Origin: Brachionus rotundiformis
Taxonomy: Eukaryota; Rotifera; Eurotatoria; Ploima; Brachionidae
Assembly (NCBI GenBank): GCA_016802295.1
Contig: JAESIW010000162.1
Location: 669,739 to 733,738 of the forward strand
Direction of reading: 5' to 3'
Length of the DNA: 64,000 nt
Shown here: piece by piece, positions 29,119 through 41,944 of the stretch
How positions within the stretch are numbered: the first letter of the stretch is position 1
Layout: each line of letters begins with the position of its first letter
The notes under the pieces: generated by a model
Seen by the model: only the letters and a program-made list of their open reading frames with translations
The model's database searches: none
Told to the model about the DNA's origin: nothing
Translations under genes and position numbers: made by a program

Positions 29119-32100
29119 ATGAGCTCCAACTCTGAAAAAGACAGCCAATTTAAATGGGTGAGTAGGAATAGAAGCTATGTGATGCCAAAATTGAGCCTAG
29201 CCAAAGTGGCACTCAATGAGCATCCGCTCAGACCTATAGTGGAAAACGTCCAGCGCAATAATATCAAAGAAAATGATTCCCAATCATCTTTAATCGATCC
29301 ACTGTCTGCTGCCACTTTGGATCCTTTGTCAAAACTGGTCGCTCAAATATCAATTAAAGAAAAAGTTAAATTACTTTTATTTTAATTATTAATTTTTTAA
29401 ATGAGGACTTTGTAGCAAGAAAAGATCAGAGAAAATGAAGCTAGACTTAGCTTTGAGCCTTGGTCACTTAAAAAAAATGCCATTCTGTCCAAATACACCA
29501 CTGTGGAAAAGCTTTCAATCACTTCCAGCTTTCTCAGTCCTATCACTGGCGCAGTCAATACCAAGGCCATGGCGCAAAAATCTATGACTACCATGTCGGA
29601 TAAGATCAAAAATCGCCTAGAACAACTAGATCAATTTGATGAAGATAATATGCATGAGATGGTAAATCTTTCGCAACAAGAGTACATCAAGAGAATTGAT
29701 GAGCTTAATAATGCGCTATTGAGTGCTTGGAATGATGATGAAAAAGTCAAATCACTTAAAATTGTTATACAGGTAAATACATTTGCTAAAATTTTTCAAA
29801 ATTAATTAAAAATAAAAAATTATCAACAAAACTTTAGCATTGCTTTAGCATTGTGTAATTTTTTGTATTAATTTATTAAATTTTAAATTTTAAAATAAAA
29901 ATCTTGATAGATAGTTAATTTTATTTTTTTTTTATTTAAAGTGTTCAAAATTATTAGCAGATACAAGTGTTATACAATTTTATCCAAGTAAATTTGTTCT
30001 TGTTACAGATATACTGGATACATTTGGCAAACTTGTGTACGAAAGAATAAAATCAAAGAGTACTTACTTAGCCCCAGGCTCATCTAAGCCTCAACCATTG
30101 CCAGGTACGCTGCATAGTGTGAAAAAAAGTATTTAAAAATTTACCAATTTTCTGTAGAAAATTTCACTGCTGATATTGTGCCAGCAAGTGCTAAGGAAAC
30201 ATGTCGAAATTGGTTTTTTAAAATAGCTTCCATCCGCGAACTACTACCACGCATTTATGTAGAAGCAGCCATTTTAAAATGTACCAATTTTTTGTCCGAT
30301 GAGTAATCCCCAATTAATAAGTGCTGTTAATAATTGATTTTAACTTGGTATAAAAGGTCTGTTAGCAAATCAATAAACCGCTTGATTTCGATGACCTCAG
30401 GCATTGGCGATCCTTTGGTAGCAGCATACACCAATTGTTACATATGCAGAGTTGGTATTTTGATTGATCCTAATTTAAGAGAGCATCAACTCCTGTCATT
30501 GAATAATCTTTTATTTGTCTTCAAACAAGTTAGTTAAACAGATAAATCATAAAAATAGATAATTTAAGAATTAATTTTTTAAGATTTCTAATGAAAAAGT
30601 TAAAAAATTAATCACAAATCAAAAAATTGATTTTAGATCATATACAGAGCTGTATTGTCCAGCGATTGACTGGATCCTGCAGAGTGTCACCTACAATAGA
30701 GATAACCAATACCTAAGAGAAGTCCTGAACAAATGCATCGAAGTATCGAACGCTAACAGGATTGTTAAGTAGAATTTAAAAATTAGATTAATTAATATTT
30801 TTTATATTAAATTTTAATTCAAATCAAAAGTGGCCTTCTGATCAATTCAATGATGTCTTCATTCGAGCCTAGCTATATTTGCCAAATAGCTGCAGATATA
30901 ATCGAAATGATCAAGGATTCGGATGAACAATACTTTCCAAAGGTAAGCGTTTAATAATAGATAATAGTTAATTTAATTTCAAATTTAAGTATTTGCTATT
31001 TCGCAATCTTGCCATGTGCTTGGTATTCAATGACCATCAAGTAAAAAATAAAGATAATAAGGAAAAAAATAAGCAAGACTTGCAATTGCTGAATGATGTG
31101 TGGAAATTGGTCACTAAATTTGAAGATATACAAGTTAATTTTAATATTCTTATCATTTAAGCTCTCAAGTAATTAGAATTAATATTTAATAGCAATATAT
31201 GAGCTGTGCTGAAATATGGATCGAGTTTACTTTGAAGAATTTTACTGTAAATTAAAAAAAAATAATAATTAAAATTAATATCTAGTTTTTAATTAGAAAA
31301 AAGAAATAAACACCTTAATTGGTGATATAATAAAACATGTTCAGCCTGATCGCCAATTTGAGAATTTTTATTTCCAACTTCAATCCATTGTGTCCAAAAT
31401 TCTCGCCTATGTTACCGACTATAACATTCTATTTTCCATGGTACTTAATTTTAATAAAGTTAATTTTTTAATAATTAAAATTATAAAAAAATAGGATAAA
31501 TTCATGCAATTTTTAAATTTGTTCCAAAAAGACTCTATCAAAATGGAAGTATACAAATCGGTCTTAAGTGGTTTTTTAAGGTAAAATAATAACTTTTTAA
31601 TAAATTTTGTAATTATTTTTTAAATTAGGAGCACTCAGGATTTTAATGACGATATTGTTGTTATGAATTCGATTATGCAGATTTGCAAATCGATGCACGA
31701 CTATGTAGAGTAAGTGATATTTTAAGACCTATTGCCAATCAATTGGTTAATAATCTGACCATTCTTTAAAGAAAAAAAATTGCTCAGAGATAAATTCTTT
31801 TCTGAATTCTTAATAAATTAATAATAATAATAACAATAAAAATAATAATAATAGTAAAAGTAATAAGAGTAAAGCTTTAATAAAAATTGACAAAATTATA
31901 TAACACGAGTAGAGGATGTGGCATGGTGAGACTTTTGAAAAGCATTCAAAAATGCTTCCTTAAATGTACAATAAACGAAGCATTAGCTCTAGGATACAAC
32001 TTGAAAGAGAAAATTAAAAAAAAATCTTACAAAGTTTATAATTTAAGATTCATAAGAGAGTTTATTTATCATAGAATTTAGAATTCGGATTGACTTGAAT

Positions 32101-34421
32101 ATGTTGAGTTAGAGTTTTGACTCTTGCTGACTTCCCGGAGCCATTCTCAGGAATTTGACCATTATCATCATCCATTTCACCCAAACTGATCCGCCGCTTT
32201 CCCAAGCATTGACGAGTTCCTTTTTTTTTTTTAAATAATTTTATTTATTTGCTATTTTATTAAATTTTTAAATTAAAAAAAAAATTTAAATTTGTTATAA
32301 AATAATTAAAAAATAAGCCATCAGAATGACTTTAAGTTGAATTAATGGCTTTATAAGAACTCTGTTCTGAAATGATTGATTTTCAAGCCGTCTTTGCATG
32401 CCACAGAGAACCATTATTCTAAATTTTGATTTGTTGAAAAAGTTTGTTCCAACATAAGCATAATTTGTGTCCTTTAATGATAGTAAAATAACTAGGTTGC
32501 TCCAAAGTATTTCTTTGTTGGTGAAATACCATAGCTAAGTATTCAATGTTAAATAGCATGTACCAAGTCGTGGACCAGTTCGTTACCAGTGAATTTAGGT
32601 CTGATTTTCACTGGACTAAATTGGTACTTTTTCATTTAAATAATCACTAAGAGATACTAGAAAAAAAATCAGTGTTTTTCAAGTTAAGTGGTGACCAAGT
32701 AAGGGTCACATTCCTTCCTCTTATGATATATATAAAATTAAGTTAACATGATACAGTGTCTTTTAATATTTAAAATTAATTAAATGGAAATTTATACATA
32801 TTTATAATTATTTAATTTTTAATCAATTAGCTTTATAATCTTTTAAAAGTAATTTTTTTTTCAGAAAAAATTTGAATATTGATTACAGATATTGATTAAT
32901 GTTTTTTTTTTATCTAAGCACAAGTATTGCACTGATTAATTTAAAAAAATACTATTATTATTAATAAAAAAATTAAAATTGATTAATTTGATTAATTTGA
33001 TAATATGATTAATTTTAATAAATAAATTTTAAGTGCTTTGACATTAGATGACGAAAAAAGAGAAATATCAAACATGATTTGTTCTTTCATAAACAAGATA
33101 GAAATGATAGAAAAAGACAAGATAGAACAATATTTGAGCTTTTATTCGGACTGTCGGGCATCATTTTCTAATCTGGACTCGGTCATTTGTTTGTTAGTTC
33201 ATGTATATATAAAAATCCTAATTTTTCCATTAAAAAATTTTAATAAAATTAACTTTTTGAAGAAAGTTAATCAATTAGCCTACGAGGCGCTTAGAATTGT
33301 CAACTACAACCATTCACGAAAAACTGGTGCTTTTGTCAGAGTAGGTCAATTAATTGGTTGAGTTAATAAATTGAAAATTGTGTTCCTAAGGCTTGTGTGG
33401 CGTTCTCCTTCATAACTATTCCATCTTTAACAAATCCAATAATGAAGCTCAAACTTTATCTTGAGTCCTCACAAACAGCATTGATAAATCAATGTCTTTC
33501 CCAAGGTAAAATAAAATTCCAACTAAGCATTTATTCTTTAAAATTAAATAAAAGCGGATGCATTTTTAAAATCTGCCATTAGTCTTATACCAGATATCCA
33601 GAAGCAAATTGAAACCCAGCAAACTGCTCTTCTTAATCAGTCAAGTCTAAATTATGACGGATCTAATTTGGCCAAATTGTCCAACTCGATGACATCTATC
33701 AGCGCCATTGAGAAATTTTTGGCCGAGTATGTCTCTAACATGATGACCACTTTGCTCCTAATACCAGACAATCCTGACCAAGGAGTGCTTTATTTGCTCA
33801 CTGGCGTGGTAAATTTGGTCCAAAAGCATTTCCAATGGGACAACTTGGAGATAAAGTTTGGCATTTTAATTGAAATTCTTGTAGCGTTCAACTGTCTGAA
33901 GCAGGAAAAGTACATTTATCATCTTGAAAATGGTAAATGACCATTTTATTTTGACATTTTATCATGTCTTTACTTTTAGTTGAATCGAATGATACTTTGT
34001 ACGGTTCAGATCAGAAGTTTATTAAAGAATTGAATAAAATGATAGAGACTGTTCTTGATGAAGTCTTGAGCATTTTAGACAATACTGTAAGATAATTTTT
34101 ATAATAATTAGATAAATTTTTGCTTTTAACAAAATCATATAAAGACATCGGCAAAGCAGTCAAACTTGGCTTTGGAGTTGCTTAACAGACTAGTAGGTCA
34201 TTGTGATTTAACCAGCGGATACACCTTAAATTTGGCTGAACATCTTTGGAATTTGTCCCTAAAAGATAGACAGATAACTAAATTTCATGTAAATTTTATT
34301 TTTATATTTTATTTTCATTAAAAGACTTGTTGTTTTAAAGGATAATTTGATTAAATGTTTAAAATCTAGAGTGGCGAATAGCAAAGACTATCAGCTAATA
34401 ATTGATAAACTTAAATTATAG
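29119..34421 (+). CDS. VPS35L: VPS35L, core scaffold of the Retriever (Commander) endosomal recycling complex
   Basis: Nineteen exons give 986 residues (human about 963). They are 29119-29364, 29416-29772, 29942-30104, 30158-30302, 30357-30528, 30584-30768, 30831-30942, 30990-31133, 31193-31246, 31297-31440, 31495-31580, 31629-31709, 33034-33202, 33263-33340, 33391-33505, 33555-33932, 33980-34086, 34145-34288 and 34341-34421. It is an alpha-solenoid that pairs with VPS26C and VPS29 to recycle membrane cargo such as integrins from endosomes. Signature runs include [85 protein letters not shown] and [12 protein letters not shown]. Introns are about 40-170 nt except intron 12 (31710-33033, 1,324 nt), which holds LINE debris. 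Exon 6 was extended upstream because otherwise its frame meets a stop. Confidence 0.95.
31814..31876. repeat. TAA-type microsatellite in VPS35L intron 12
   Basis: Imperfect run of TAA/ATA/AAT units with single-base variants. Confidence 0.6.
32062..32220 (-). other. Exon-like open segment inside VPS35L intron 12, antisense
   Basis: Minus-strand 53 codons, open to a stop, of balanced composition in an otherwise AT-rich intron. It begins after a polypyrimidine-AG-like junction and reads [20 protein letters not shown] and onward to a NSKFYDK end. No family recognised and no partner exon found. It may be a 3' exon scrap from a gene or element. Confidence 0.3.
32430..32640 (-). mobile_element. LINE remnant in VPS35L intron 12
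   Basis: Minus-strand similarity to the palm region of the LINE at 3010-4215: the segment near 32545-32600 gives the [14 protein letters not shown] pattern found there as TEWSTTWQMLFNIE. It is heavily decayed and explains most of the unusual length of this intron. Confidence 0.6.
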
Positions 34422-35160
34422 AATTAAGCGTACTTTTTAGCCATTTTATATTCAATTTTTTTTACCAAATAAAGTCATTTTAATAATTTTCTATGCATAT
34501 TGATAAATATTGGAAACAAAAATTTTTATTAGATATTTACTTTTTTGTTAATATTTGAAAAGCAATAAAATTTGAAAAGATAAAAAAAACGCTATTTTTA
34601 TAATAAAGATGATATTTTCTCTTTAAAAATTTTAAAACAATTTTAAGTCGTATTTTTGAGAAAATTTTTAATATATAAAATAAGTCAATTTTGAATGATT
34701 AAGCATTTTCAAAATAGTTTATATTTTAAGAAATCTTATTTTTTTATTTTTACCTTTTTTACCTTTAATTTTACTGTAAACATGTTTTTTTTTCTATCTA
34801 TAATGCCATTGGGAAATCAGTCAACATTGAGTCATATCTTTTTTATTTATACTTTTTTTTAATTTGGAAAAATTCTTAAAAAAACTTGGAAGTGGAATTG
34901 GAGAAAACATTGTCAATATTAATTTTTAAAAGTAAATAAATCTAAGGTTAAAAAGTATTGACAAACATAAAAAACTTTTAATTGTAAGGTATCGTTTCTT
35001 GTTTATTTAGCTAATGACTTTTAACTTTGGAAAGCTTTCCAAGTGCAATATTTAATTAAAACTTTGGCTTCAATTTATATTTAAAAAAAAAACTTTATTT
35101 TTTTTACAAAATATCTTATATTCAAAATAAATCACTTTTTATATGAACAAATTTTATTTA
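34422..35160. other. Intergenic between convergent VPS35L and POLE4
   Basis: AT-rich 3' flanks of both genes. AATAAA for VPS35L occurs near 34468. Nothing else seen. Confidence 0.4.
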
Positions 35161-35829
35161 TCAGTCTAAAGCAGCGTCCAAAAAGCACAAAGAATCCACA
35201 TAATTTACAGCTTGGTCTTAAATTACAAATTGGTTTAATTTTAAAAAAAAGTTAATTAGATGAATGTACCTATGTCTTTACGCTGAATAGTCTTACGTGC
35301 ACCTTGACTGGTAAATTTGTACGCTTCTTTGGATAAAAACTCAATAAACAACTCCTTTTAATTAAAAATGTATGCCAAAAATTTAAATCAGACTCTTGGA
35401 AATTACTGTTGCTTTTCCAATAAGAAAAACACTATCTTTGCTTGCCAAATTAAGTTCCGGGTCAAGCTTCATAATTGTTTTTATGCGACTGAGAGCCAAT
35501 TGACATGGTCTGGTGGTAAAATTTTGCTCCAGTTCAGCTTTTTTGGTCTTTTTGAGCTCACTTTCGCTTTCTTCTTTGTTAGAAATGTCCCTAATAGGAG
35601 TGTCTGTGATATCGTTTATCATTTGACTGATTATCTTATCATTTGAGCTGGGTGTAACAGTATCGTCGGGCGCCTGAGTGATGTCATTTATCATCTGACT
35701 GATCAATTTGTCGTTTGAGCCCGGGATTTGGGTCACTTCATTTACCAATTGGCTGATTAACTTATCATTGGGGTTGGCTATGCTCGATTCGATTTGGTTC
35801 AAATTCTGGTCCAGCTGAGACTCTTCCAT
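35161..35829 (-). CDS. POLE4: POLE4-like histone-fold subunit (DNA polymerase epsilon subunit 4)
   Basis: Three exons, 35407-35829, 35270-35354 and 35161-35216, give 187 residues. The histone-fold partner of POLE3 in DNA polymerase epsilon, binding double-stranded DNA and helping histone handling at forks. The fold occupies the C-terminal ~85 residues: LALSRIKTIMKLDPELNLAS, SKDSVFLIGKAT, ELFIEFLSKEAY, then QGARKTIQRKDI and a short FLDAALD end, matching the POLE4 pattern. The N-terminal ~100 residues are unusual. They are acidic and contain three tandem copies of a ~20-residue unit with the core NDKLISQMINDIT (start NPNDKLISQLVNEVT), ending before a Lys/Glu-rich linker. Human POLE4 is only 117 residues. 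Confidence 0.88.
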
Positions 35830-36113
35830 CTAAATCTAATTTGAAAATATGCATCTTAGTGGATATTTTGGAGTGTTTTTGGCAAAATTTTGGTCCAGAT
35901 AGGATAATAATTATTTGCTTTGAATATATAGTTATTAACCATGTTGCACTATTAACTGCAAGACTGCATTGATTTTGGACAACAAAAAAAAAGATAAAAA
36001 ATTTAAATATATTTATTGATAAAAAAGGTTAAAATATTCAAAAATTAAACTATATGGGATAAAAATGAACCGGAAAGAGGCTAAAATGTACATAGTCTAG
36101 ATAAAAATGTGGA

Positions 36114-37916
36114 TCATGTGGACTGGCCGATTTTTGTCGATAGTTGGTCGACACAGTTTTTCCTAAAATTACGGTTTAGAAGGATGCACGGCAGTGCGAA
36201 TAGCAGAAAAGGCGACAAGACTATCAGAAGGGCGATAGTGCCCGAGAAGACAGCTATCACGCTTACTCGATGAAAAAACAATGATAATTTAGAGTGACCA
36301 AGTTTGCCTTTGCACGGACCATCTCTTGTATAATGCTTTAGTAAATAATCATTCTTAAAAAATAAATAAATAGTTTGATTCTTTTTTTTTTTAATTAGAT
36401 TTTTAATTAGAGTACCTCTAAAGAAGTTAAACAATAAAAACAAAAAGTATGTTTACACATTTTGCACATGATCTGGGCACAACCATCGGCGCGTTCGATC
36501 AAAATTGAGCAATTTGGACAACGTTTTATGTTGTCAAAATTAAAGTTTGATTCGGACGAGGCGCAAGTGCAATTGTCCACTTGACCATTGAATGCTTTGG
36601 AACAATTGGTGCAGAATTCATGAGAGCATTTGTCACAAGTTAATTTGGTTTGCTTATCATTGGCAATTGTGCAGATGTTTTGACATGCGGGTCTTGGACA
36701 GTAAATTTTGGATGGATCGCGCAAGATTTTCAACTCTTGGCAAATGTTCAAGTACTTTTGGTACATGGGGTTAATTTTGTCCTTTTCAATGAAACAGACT
36801 TTTTCTCCTAATGAGTCTATATCTTCCATACTCGAATATGTGTTGTTGTTCAAGTCTGTGTCGCAGTTGGCGTTCAGGATGAGACGAATTTCCTCGTCGG
36901 TCAAGTGACCACTGTGTTTACACTTTGAGTCCGGACAATGTATTGGCAACACATTACAATTCAGAATGCTGCATTTCACATATTCTTGAAGGCACTTTTA
37001 ACAATTTCAAATTATTTAAATAATTAATTATTTTTAATTTAATCTGCATAAATATTAACTTAATTTAGAAAATAAAATTTTAAATTTGTTTTCCAAAAAA
37101 ATAAATTTATTCAAATAATTAATTAATTTATTAATTTCTACCTATGTTTATTAAATTTTTTTTTTAGTTGCTGGGGTTTTCTAGGATTAATGAAAAATCT
37201 GAAATTAAATAGAATAATAAAATGGTCTAGAAAACTTGATATTATTTTGTAAATTTAGAAGCATTGTCTATTCGAATTTCGAAATTATAAAATAAAGACT
37301 TAGACCTTAGTATATTTAACTAATTTAGGTTATCTTTGGCCCTAAATGGATAAATAATACCACCAATAGGTACAATTTAACCGAAATTAGAAATCCCCTT
37401 GTCTCATAAGGTTATCACAATAAACAAAATTAACACTGGCCTAAAATATGCCCTCTCTTATTCAATCTAAAAAAATATAATAATTAATTAATTATTAAAT
37501 AATAATTATTAAAATAATGAGTTTATTTTGAGCAACTTTATGCTTTGCGTTAATAAATCAAAATTTAAAATTGTAATTAGACAAAAAATAAATAACTTTA
37601 TTAGATATAAAAATATATTTACATTTGTACAAAATTTACACTTGCAGGAGTTAATCTGGAACCATTTGGTGCCAAGGCTATGAGTTGAGCCATAGTTGTT
37701 CAGACAAATTTTGCAACTGGCCACAGTTTGGTCAATAGACGGAGTGTCACAGTCGAGAAAAGTGTGCCTGGTGACGGAATCGGACGAGATGGCTTTTGGC
37801 ACTTGGCACAGTTTTCTGCTGCGCTTAAAGCTAAGCTTTTTTCTCAGAATGTCCAGAAACGAGCGCGGCTTCTCGAGCACCGATGCGTGCCCTTTTTCAA
37901 CTTTAGTCCCAGTCAT
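36114..37916 (-). CDS. RNF144: RNF144-type RBR E3 ubiquitin ligase with C-terminal membrane anchor
   Basis: Three exons, 37623-37916, 36416-36994 and 36114-36353, give 370 residues. RING-between-RING ligase: RING1 takes ubiquitin-E2, and a Cys in RING2 carries ubiquitin before transfer. A ~65-residue basic and Ser-rich N-terminal extension precedes RING1, which starts at CKICL and is split by a 628-nt intron right after KCKFCTN. An IBR Cys-rich domain follows. RING2 is CPNCSILIERADGCAQIMCK with the likely catalytic Cys in GCAQ near residue 270. Then come the RNF144 signature GPCKGKLGHSK and one hydrophobic helix (about residues 319-348) with a short basic tail. I cannot separate RNF144A from B. 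Confidence 0.92.
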
Positions 37917-40867
37917 CAGCAGCGCTCATTAAATCTAAACATAAAGTGACAACTTTTTAGTCCAATTTAAGCCAACTTTTAACCAAGCTGCTGACATTTG
38001 ATCAAGTGATCAGTCGCGTCAGATACTTGTTCTTTTCAACAACAAAAAAAAACCACCATCAAAAAAATAAAAAACTAACACATTAATTTTTGTTTATCAA
38101 TGGAAAAACTGGAGCATAAGTCGAACAATAGAGGGGGGCCTAGTTTAATCCCGTGAAATTCTAATTAGGGACGAGTTTTTAAACAAAAAAAAATTTAAAA
38201 TTAATTCAGAAAAGTGTCTAATTCGGCCCTTTGGCAATGTTTAATTGACGTTTGTTTTAAAACAGGTCTGCCTTTTCCAAATGACATTTAAGAACAAGAT
38301 AACTGGGATCTTTTACCGATCCTGGCCTTATCAGAGTTTGTTTTAGATAAAGTTACAGTAGAATAGAAAAAAATAGAAATACTTGCGTAAATATTTAGCT
38401 TTATTTAAAAAAACAAGTGTCATTTGAGAATTTAGGCCCTCTCTTACCAATTTACCTCATATTTTACGTATTTTAAATTAAGGGTTTAAAATTACATTAT
38501 TTGTCATAATTTGCATTATGAACAGGTGAAGCAATTAGGAGCCCTAATTTGTCGAATCCCCTTGATTTTTAGAAGACCCAAGACCGAGTTTTTTAAAAGA
38601 AAAACCAAACAGTTTGATACTAATTGTTTGATATTAATATTTCATAAAATTATGCCTCAGCTTGGCTTTATAAATATAAATTTAAAATTTATTTTTTGTT
38701 CAAATGAATACTAACAATATAAAAGCGCATACTTAATTTTCTCTATTGCGCTCTCTTTGCCAATTTTCTAAGCATATCATATTAAAACAATCTTTTGGTT
38801 GTGTTTTATGGTTTTAACAAACAATCTTGACAATGGATTGAATTTGAAGCGTTGCTTAATACCCCAAGATTACCAATATTTCATTTCTTGCCGCTAATAA
38901 CGCGGATTTATATTCAATTTTTAATTATGTAATAAAATTGAGCTTAAACACAACTTTATTTTGATAAAAAAAGTTATAATCTTTTTTATTGCTATTTTCT
39001 TATCTATTTTCAGCATTGGAATAAAAAAATATTTTTCTTAGCCATATATGGTTTCAAAATATGCCCAATTCAGAGTAAACTTTTATCTATTTTGCCCTGC
39101 TACACACTCTTGAACTTCTTTTAATAATTTATCTTGCTAACAATGGATCGATTCTTGACCACAAGTGCCACAATGGTAAAAAAAAACTACCAGAATGAAA
39201 CAGATACATAATCTTAAGAACTATTTTTACTTATATTTATCTTTTTTGCCCTGCTACACAGTCTTATGTATATTTATTGAGAAAAAATAAATAAATTAAA
39301 AAGAAATTCAAAATTATGTTCAAACCTTTGTTTTGAAATTTTAAAAATATCATATTTAATCTAAATTTTGCATGTTGGTCTTATTAGTAAATATTAATAT
39401 CAATAATTTTCGAAATAATCAGTTCTGGTTAAGGCAAAATTAATTAATTTGCACTAAAAGTATTTATTTTTTCACTACATCAGATATAATAAATATTTAC
39501 AGTAATTTAAAAAAACATATTAATGATAATAAACTAAACCTGCTGGGTGTACATGACAATACTGATTTTTGAAAAGGTCTTTAATTTACTAAAACAGCCT
39601 CGCATGTGGACAAATTAAATTTGATTTACCAAGATATAACTTTCTCAGTTTGGAAGAAAAAAAAACCTAAATAAAATAAATGAACAATAATCATCTAATA
39701 ATAATACTTAGATATACTTTCGAGCGACCTTTATATTTTTTTTATCTAAACTAGAGCTAATTTATCTTTAATTAAAAAAAAAGTTCTATGAAGAGGACAA
39801 AAAATAAAAAATAGCATAAAATTTGGTGACTTATAAAGTAGGATGATAAAAAATTTAAATTTTTGCTCTTGATTAAATGCTAATTAAATATAATACCAAA
39901 TATTGTGAATTTTCATGTGACCACTATTGCATGCAAAAGCAATAAAATTAAATTACTCAAACTAGCCAATAGTGGTAAAAAAATTAACCTTTGCTTATCA
40001 ATGATAGTTATCTAAACGTAGACGGCCTAAAATTTAAGGCTATTATAGAACAAATTTGATAATCAGAGCTTAGCCCATTACCGATTAGCACTTGTTCCGG
40101 TCATTGGATTACAACAAGCCACTAGATCGAAACAAAAGCATTAATTCAGAAATTTGGCATTCATTGCCATTCATTAATTTAACTGTCTATTTCTAATCAA
40201 CCATTTTTTTTCATATTAAAATACAGAAAATAATTTTGTTAAAATTTATTTAGAAATAATTTAAATCATAAAGTGTCCACTCCTAAAAAGTATAGGGCAT
40301 TTCTGTACAACAATTTATCCTTAAAGCGAAAATTAATCTCTTCATTTTAAAATTGATTAAATGGAACAAAATTATGATTTATTAAAAACTTATGCAACAA
40401 ATAATAATAAATTGCTCATATTTACTTTATGATGTAATAAAATATAAAAAAAAAAACATACAAGCTTTCTACAAATGAAGAAAAATTAAAATACTTATTT
40501 GTTTAAAAATAAAAGTAGATATTTATTTTCAAACAAAGAGTAACTAGATTAATTATATTAATATCAGATATGCCTAGGGCAGGGCATTATCTACATATTG
40601 TTTAATAATAACCAGTCTAAAATAAGATAATTAAATAAAAAAAAAGCATCATTTAATAAGTCTTTTTTTAAGTGCGCATTTTTCATGTCTAGTACTTGCT
40701 CAAGCAGAACTTGGTTTTGGAAAAAAATATTAAAATATTTTTCATATAATAAATCATTGTTTTATAAACAAAAATTATCTGAACACTTTTCGTCTAATTA
40801 GGCCTAAAATCGAGATTAATTAAGTCGGTCATTAAACTAACATGGCTAATTCAAAATTATGCTCCAT
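37917..40867. other. Intergenic, 2.9 kb, no gene recognised
   Basis: AT-rich. A ~28-bp direct repeat with the core TTTTGCCCTGCTACACA occurs near 39095 and again near 39245. The first ~300 bp beyond the RNF144 start probably hold its promoter. Confidence 0.4.
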
Positions 40868-41944
40868 TTAAATCTTTAAAAAGAAAAAAAATTTTACTTT
40901 TATTGATTGACTCAAGTCCGAAGACTCTATCAAAGATCCTGGTGAAAGCTCGCCTAATGGGAAAGGGTAGTCTGTGCCAAGAATAATTCTGTCCTCGCCA
41001 ATAACTTTGATCAAAAGATCAAGCGAGGTTTGGCTGTGCACAAGCGAGTCAGTGTAAAATTTGCCAAGGAATTCTTTTGGCGGTATGGAGCACTCGGTGG
41101 CGCACAGGTCAGGTCTTACGTCATAGCCGTGCTGTATGCGCCCGATGGTAAATGGAAACGAGCCTCCACCATGGGCAAAGCAAATTTTCAAGCGCGGAAA
41201 CTGCGCCAGAACGTTTCCCATTAGGATGCTGCAAATGGCTGTACAAGTCTCGGCAGGCATTCCCACAAGCCATGGCAACCAGTATTTAGATGTTCGACTT
41301 ACATGTTCCATGTCCCATGGATGCACGAATATAGGGCAATCTAAATCCTCAGCTCTCTAGGCAAATTAAAATCTCTTAGTAATAAATTCAACCTTGGCAA
41401 AATCTACCTTCCAAATAGGATAAAGTTTTTTCTCATCCAAATTCCACTCATTTATATGACTACCAATTTGAAAGCCTTGAAATCCAAGGTCTTTGACACA
41501 GCGTGTCATTTCATCAATGGCAAGCTCTGGTTTCTGCATTGGCAAAGTTCCGAAAGCAAAAAATTTTTGTTCTTTGTGAGAATTGTTCAGATCATAAAGT
41601 CGGGCTTGATTTTTTTTATTCTCTCTAATTTGAAGTGCCATATCGTTGTTTAAAAGATGACAAAGGTCCAAGGTATGCTCTGGCTTGGCCCAGTAGTTGA
41701 ACATTACCGGCACTGTGGACAAAACTTGAGCATCAACTTTTGTTTTGCACATGTCACCGCATCTTTCCGACAAGCACCAGCAATTTTTTTCAATGCGGCG
41801 GAAAAATTTGTCATCCTTGTACATGTCGGCTAGATTGGGATCTTGTTCGTTTTGGCGAATGTTTATCCATCCCGGACAGCCATATCGCGATTTCAGATCT
41901 GGCAAACTGGACGGAAGAATATGGGTGTGAATGTCAATTTTCAT
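40868..41944 (-). CDS. ACMSD: ACMSD, aminocarboxymuconate semialdehyde decarboxylase
   Basis: Two exons, 41408-41944 and 40868-41356, give 341 residues (human 336). A zinc enzyme of the kynurenine pathway. It decarboxylates 2-amino-3-carboxymuconate semialdehyde and so diverts tryptophan carbon from quinolinate and NAD synthesis. Metal ligands and catalytic residues are visible: HTHIL at residues 6-10, FVHPWDME, CFAHGGGSFPFTIGRI and the Asp of LGTDYPFPLGEL. WLPWLVGMPAET is another family run. The last ~8 residues (VKFFFFLKI) do not look like the usual GNALAFL-type end. Either the tail has decayed, or a last exon was missed; the only GT..AG here would give a 24-nt intron and an immediate stop. 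Confidence 0.93.

Noticed and set aside
39085..39270. 28-bp direct repeat with TTTTGCCCTGCTACACA
   Set aside because: Only two copies, no associated inverted repeats or open frame; too little to call an element.
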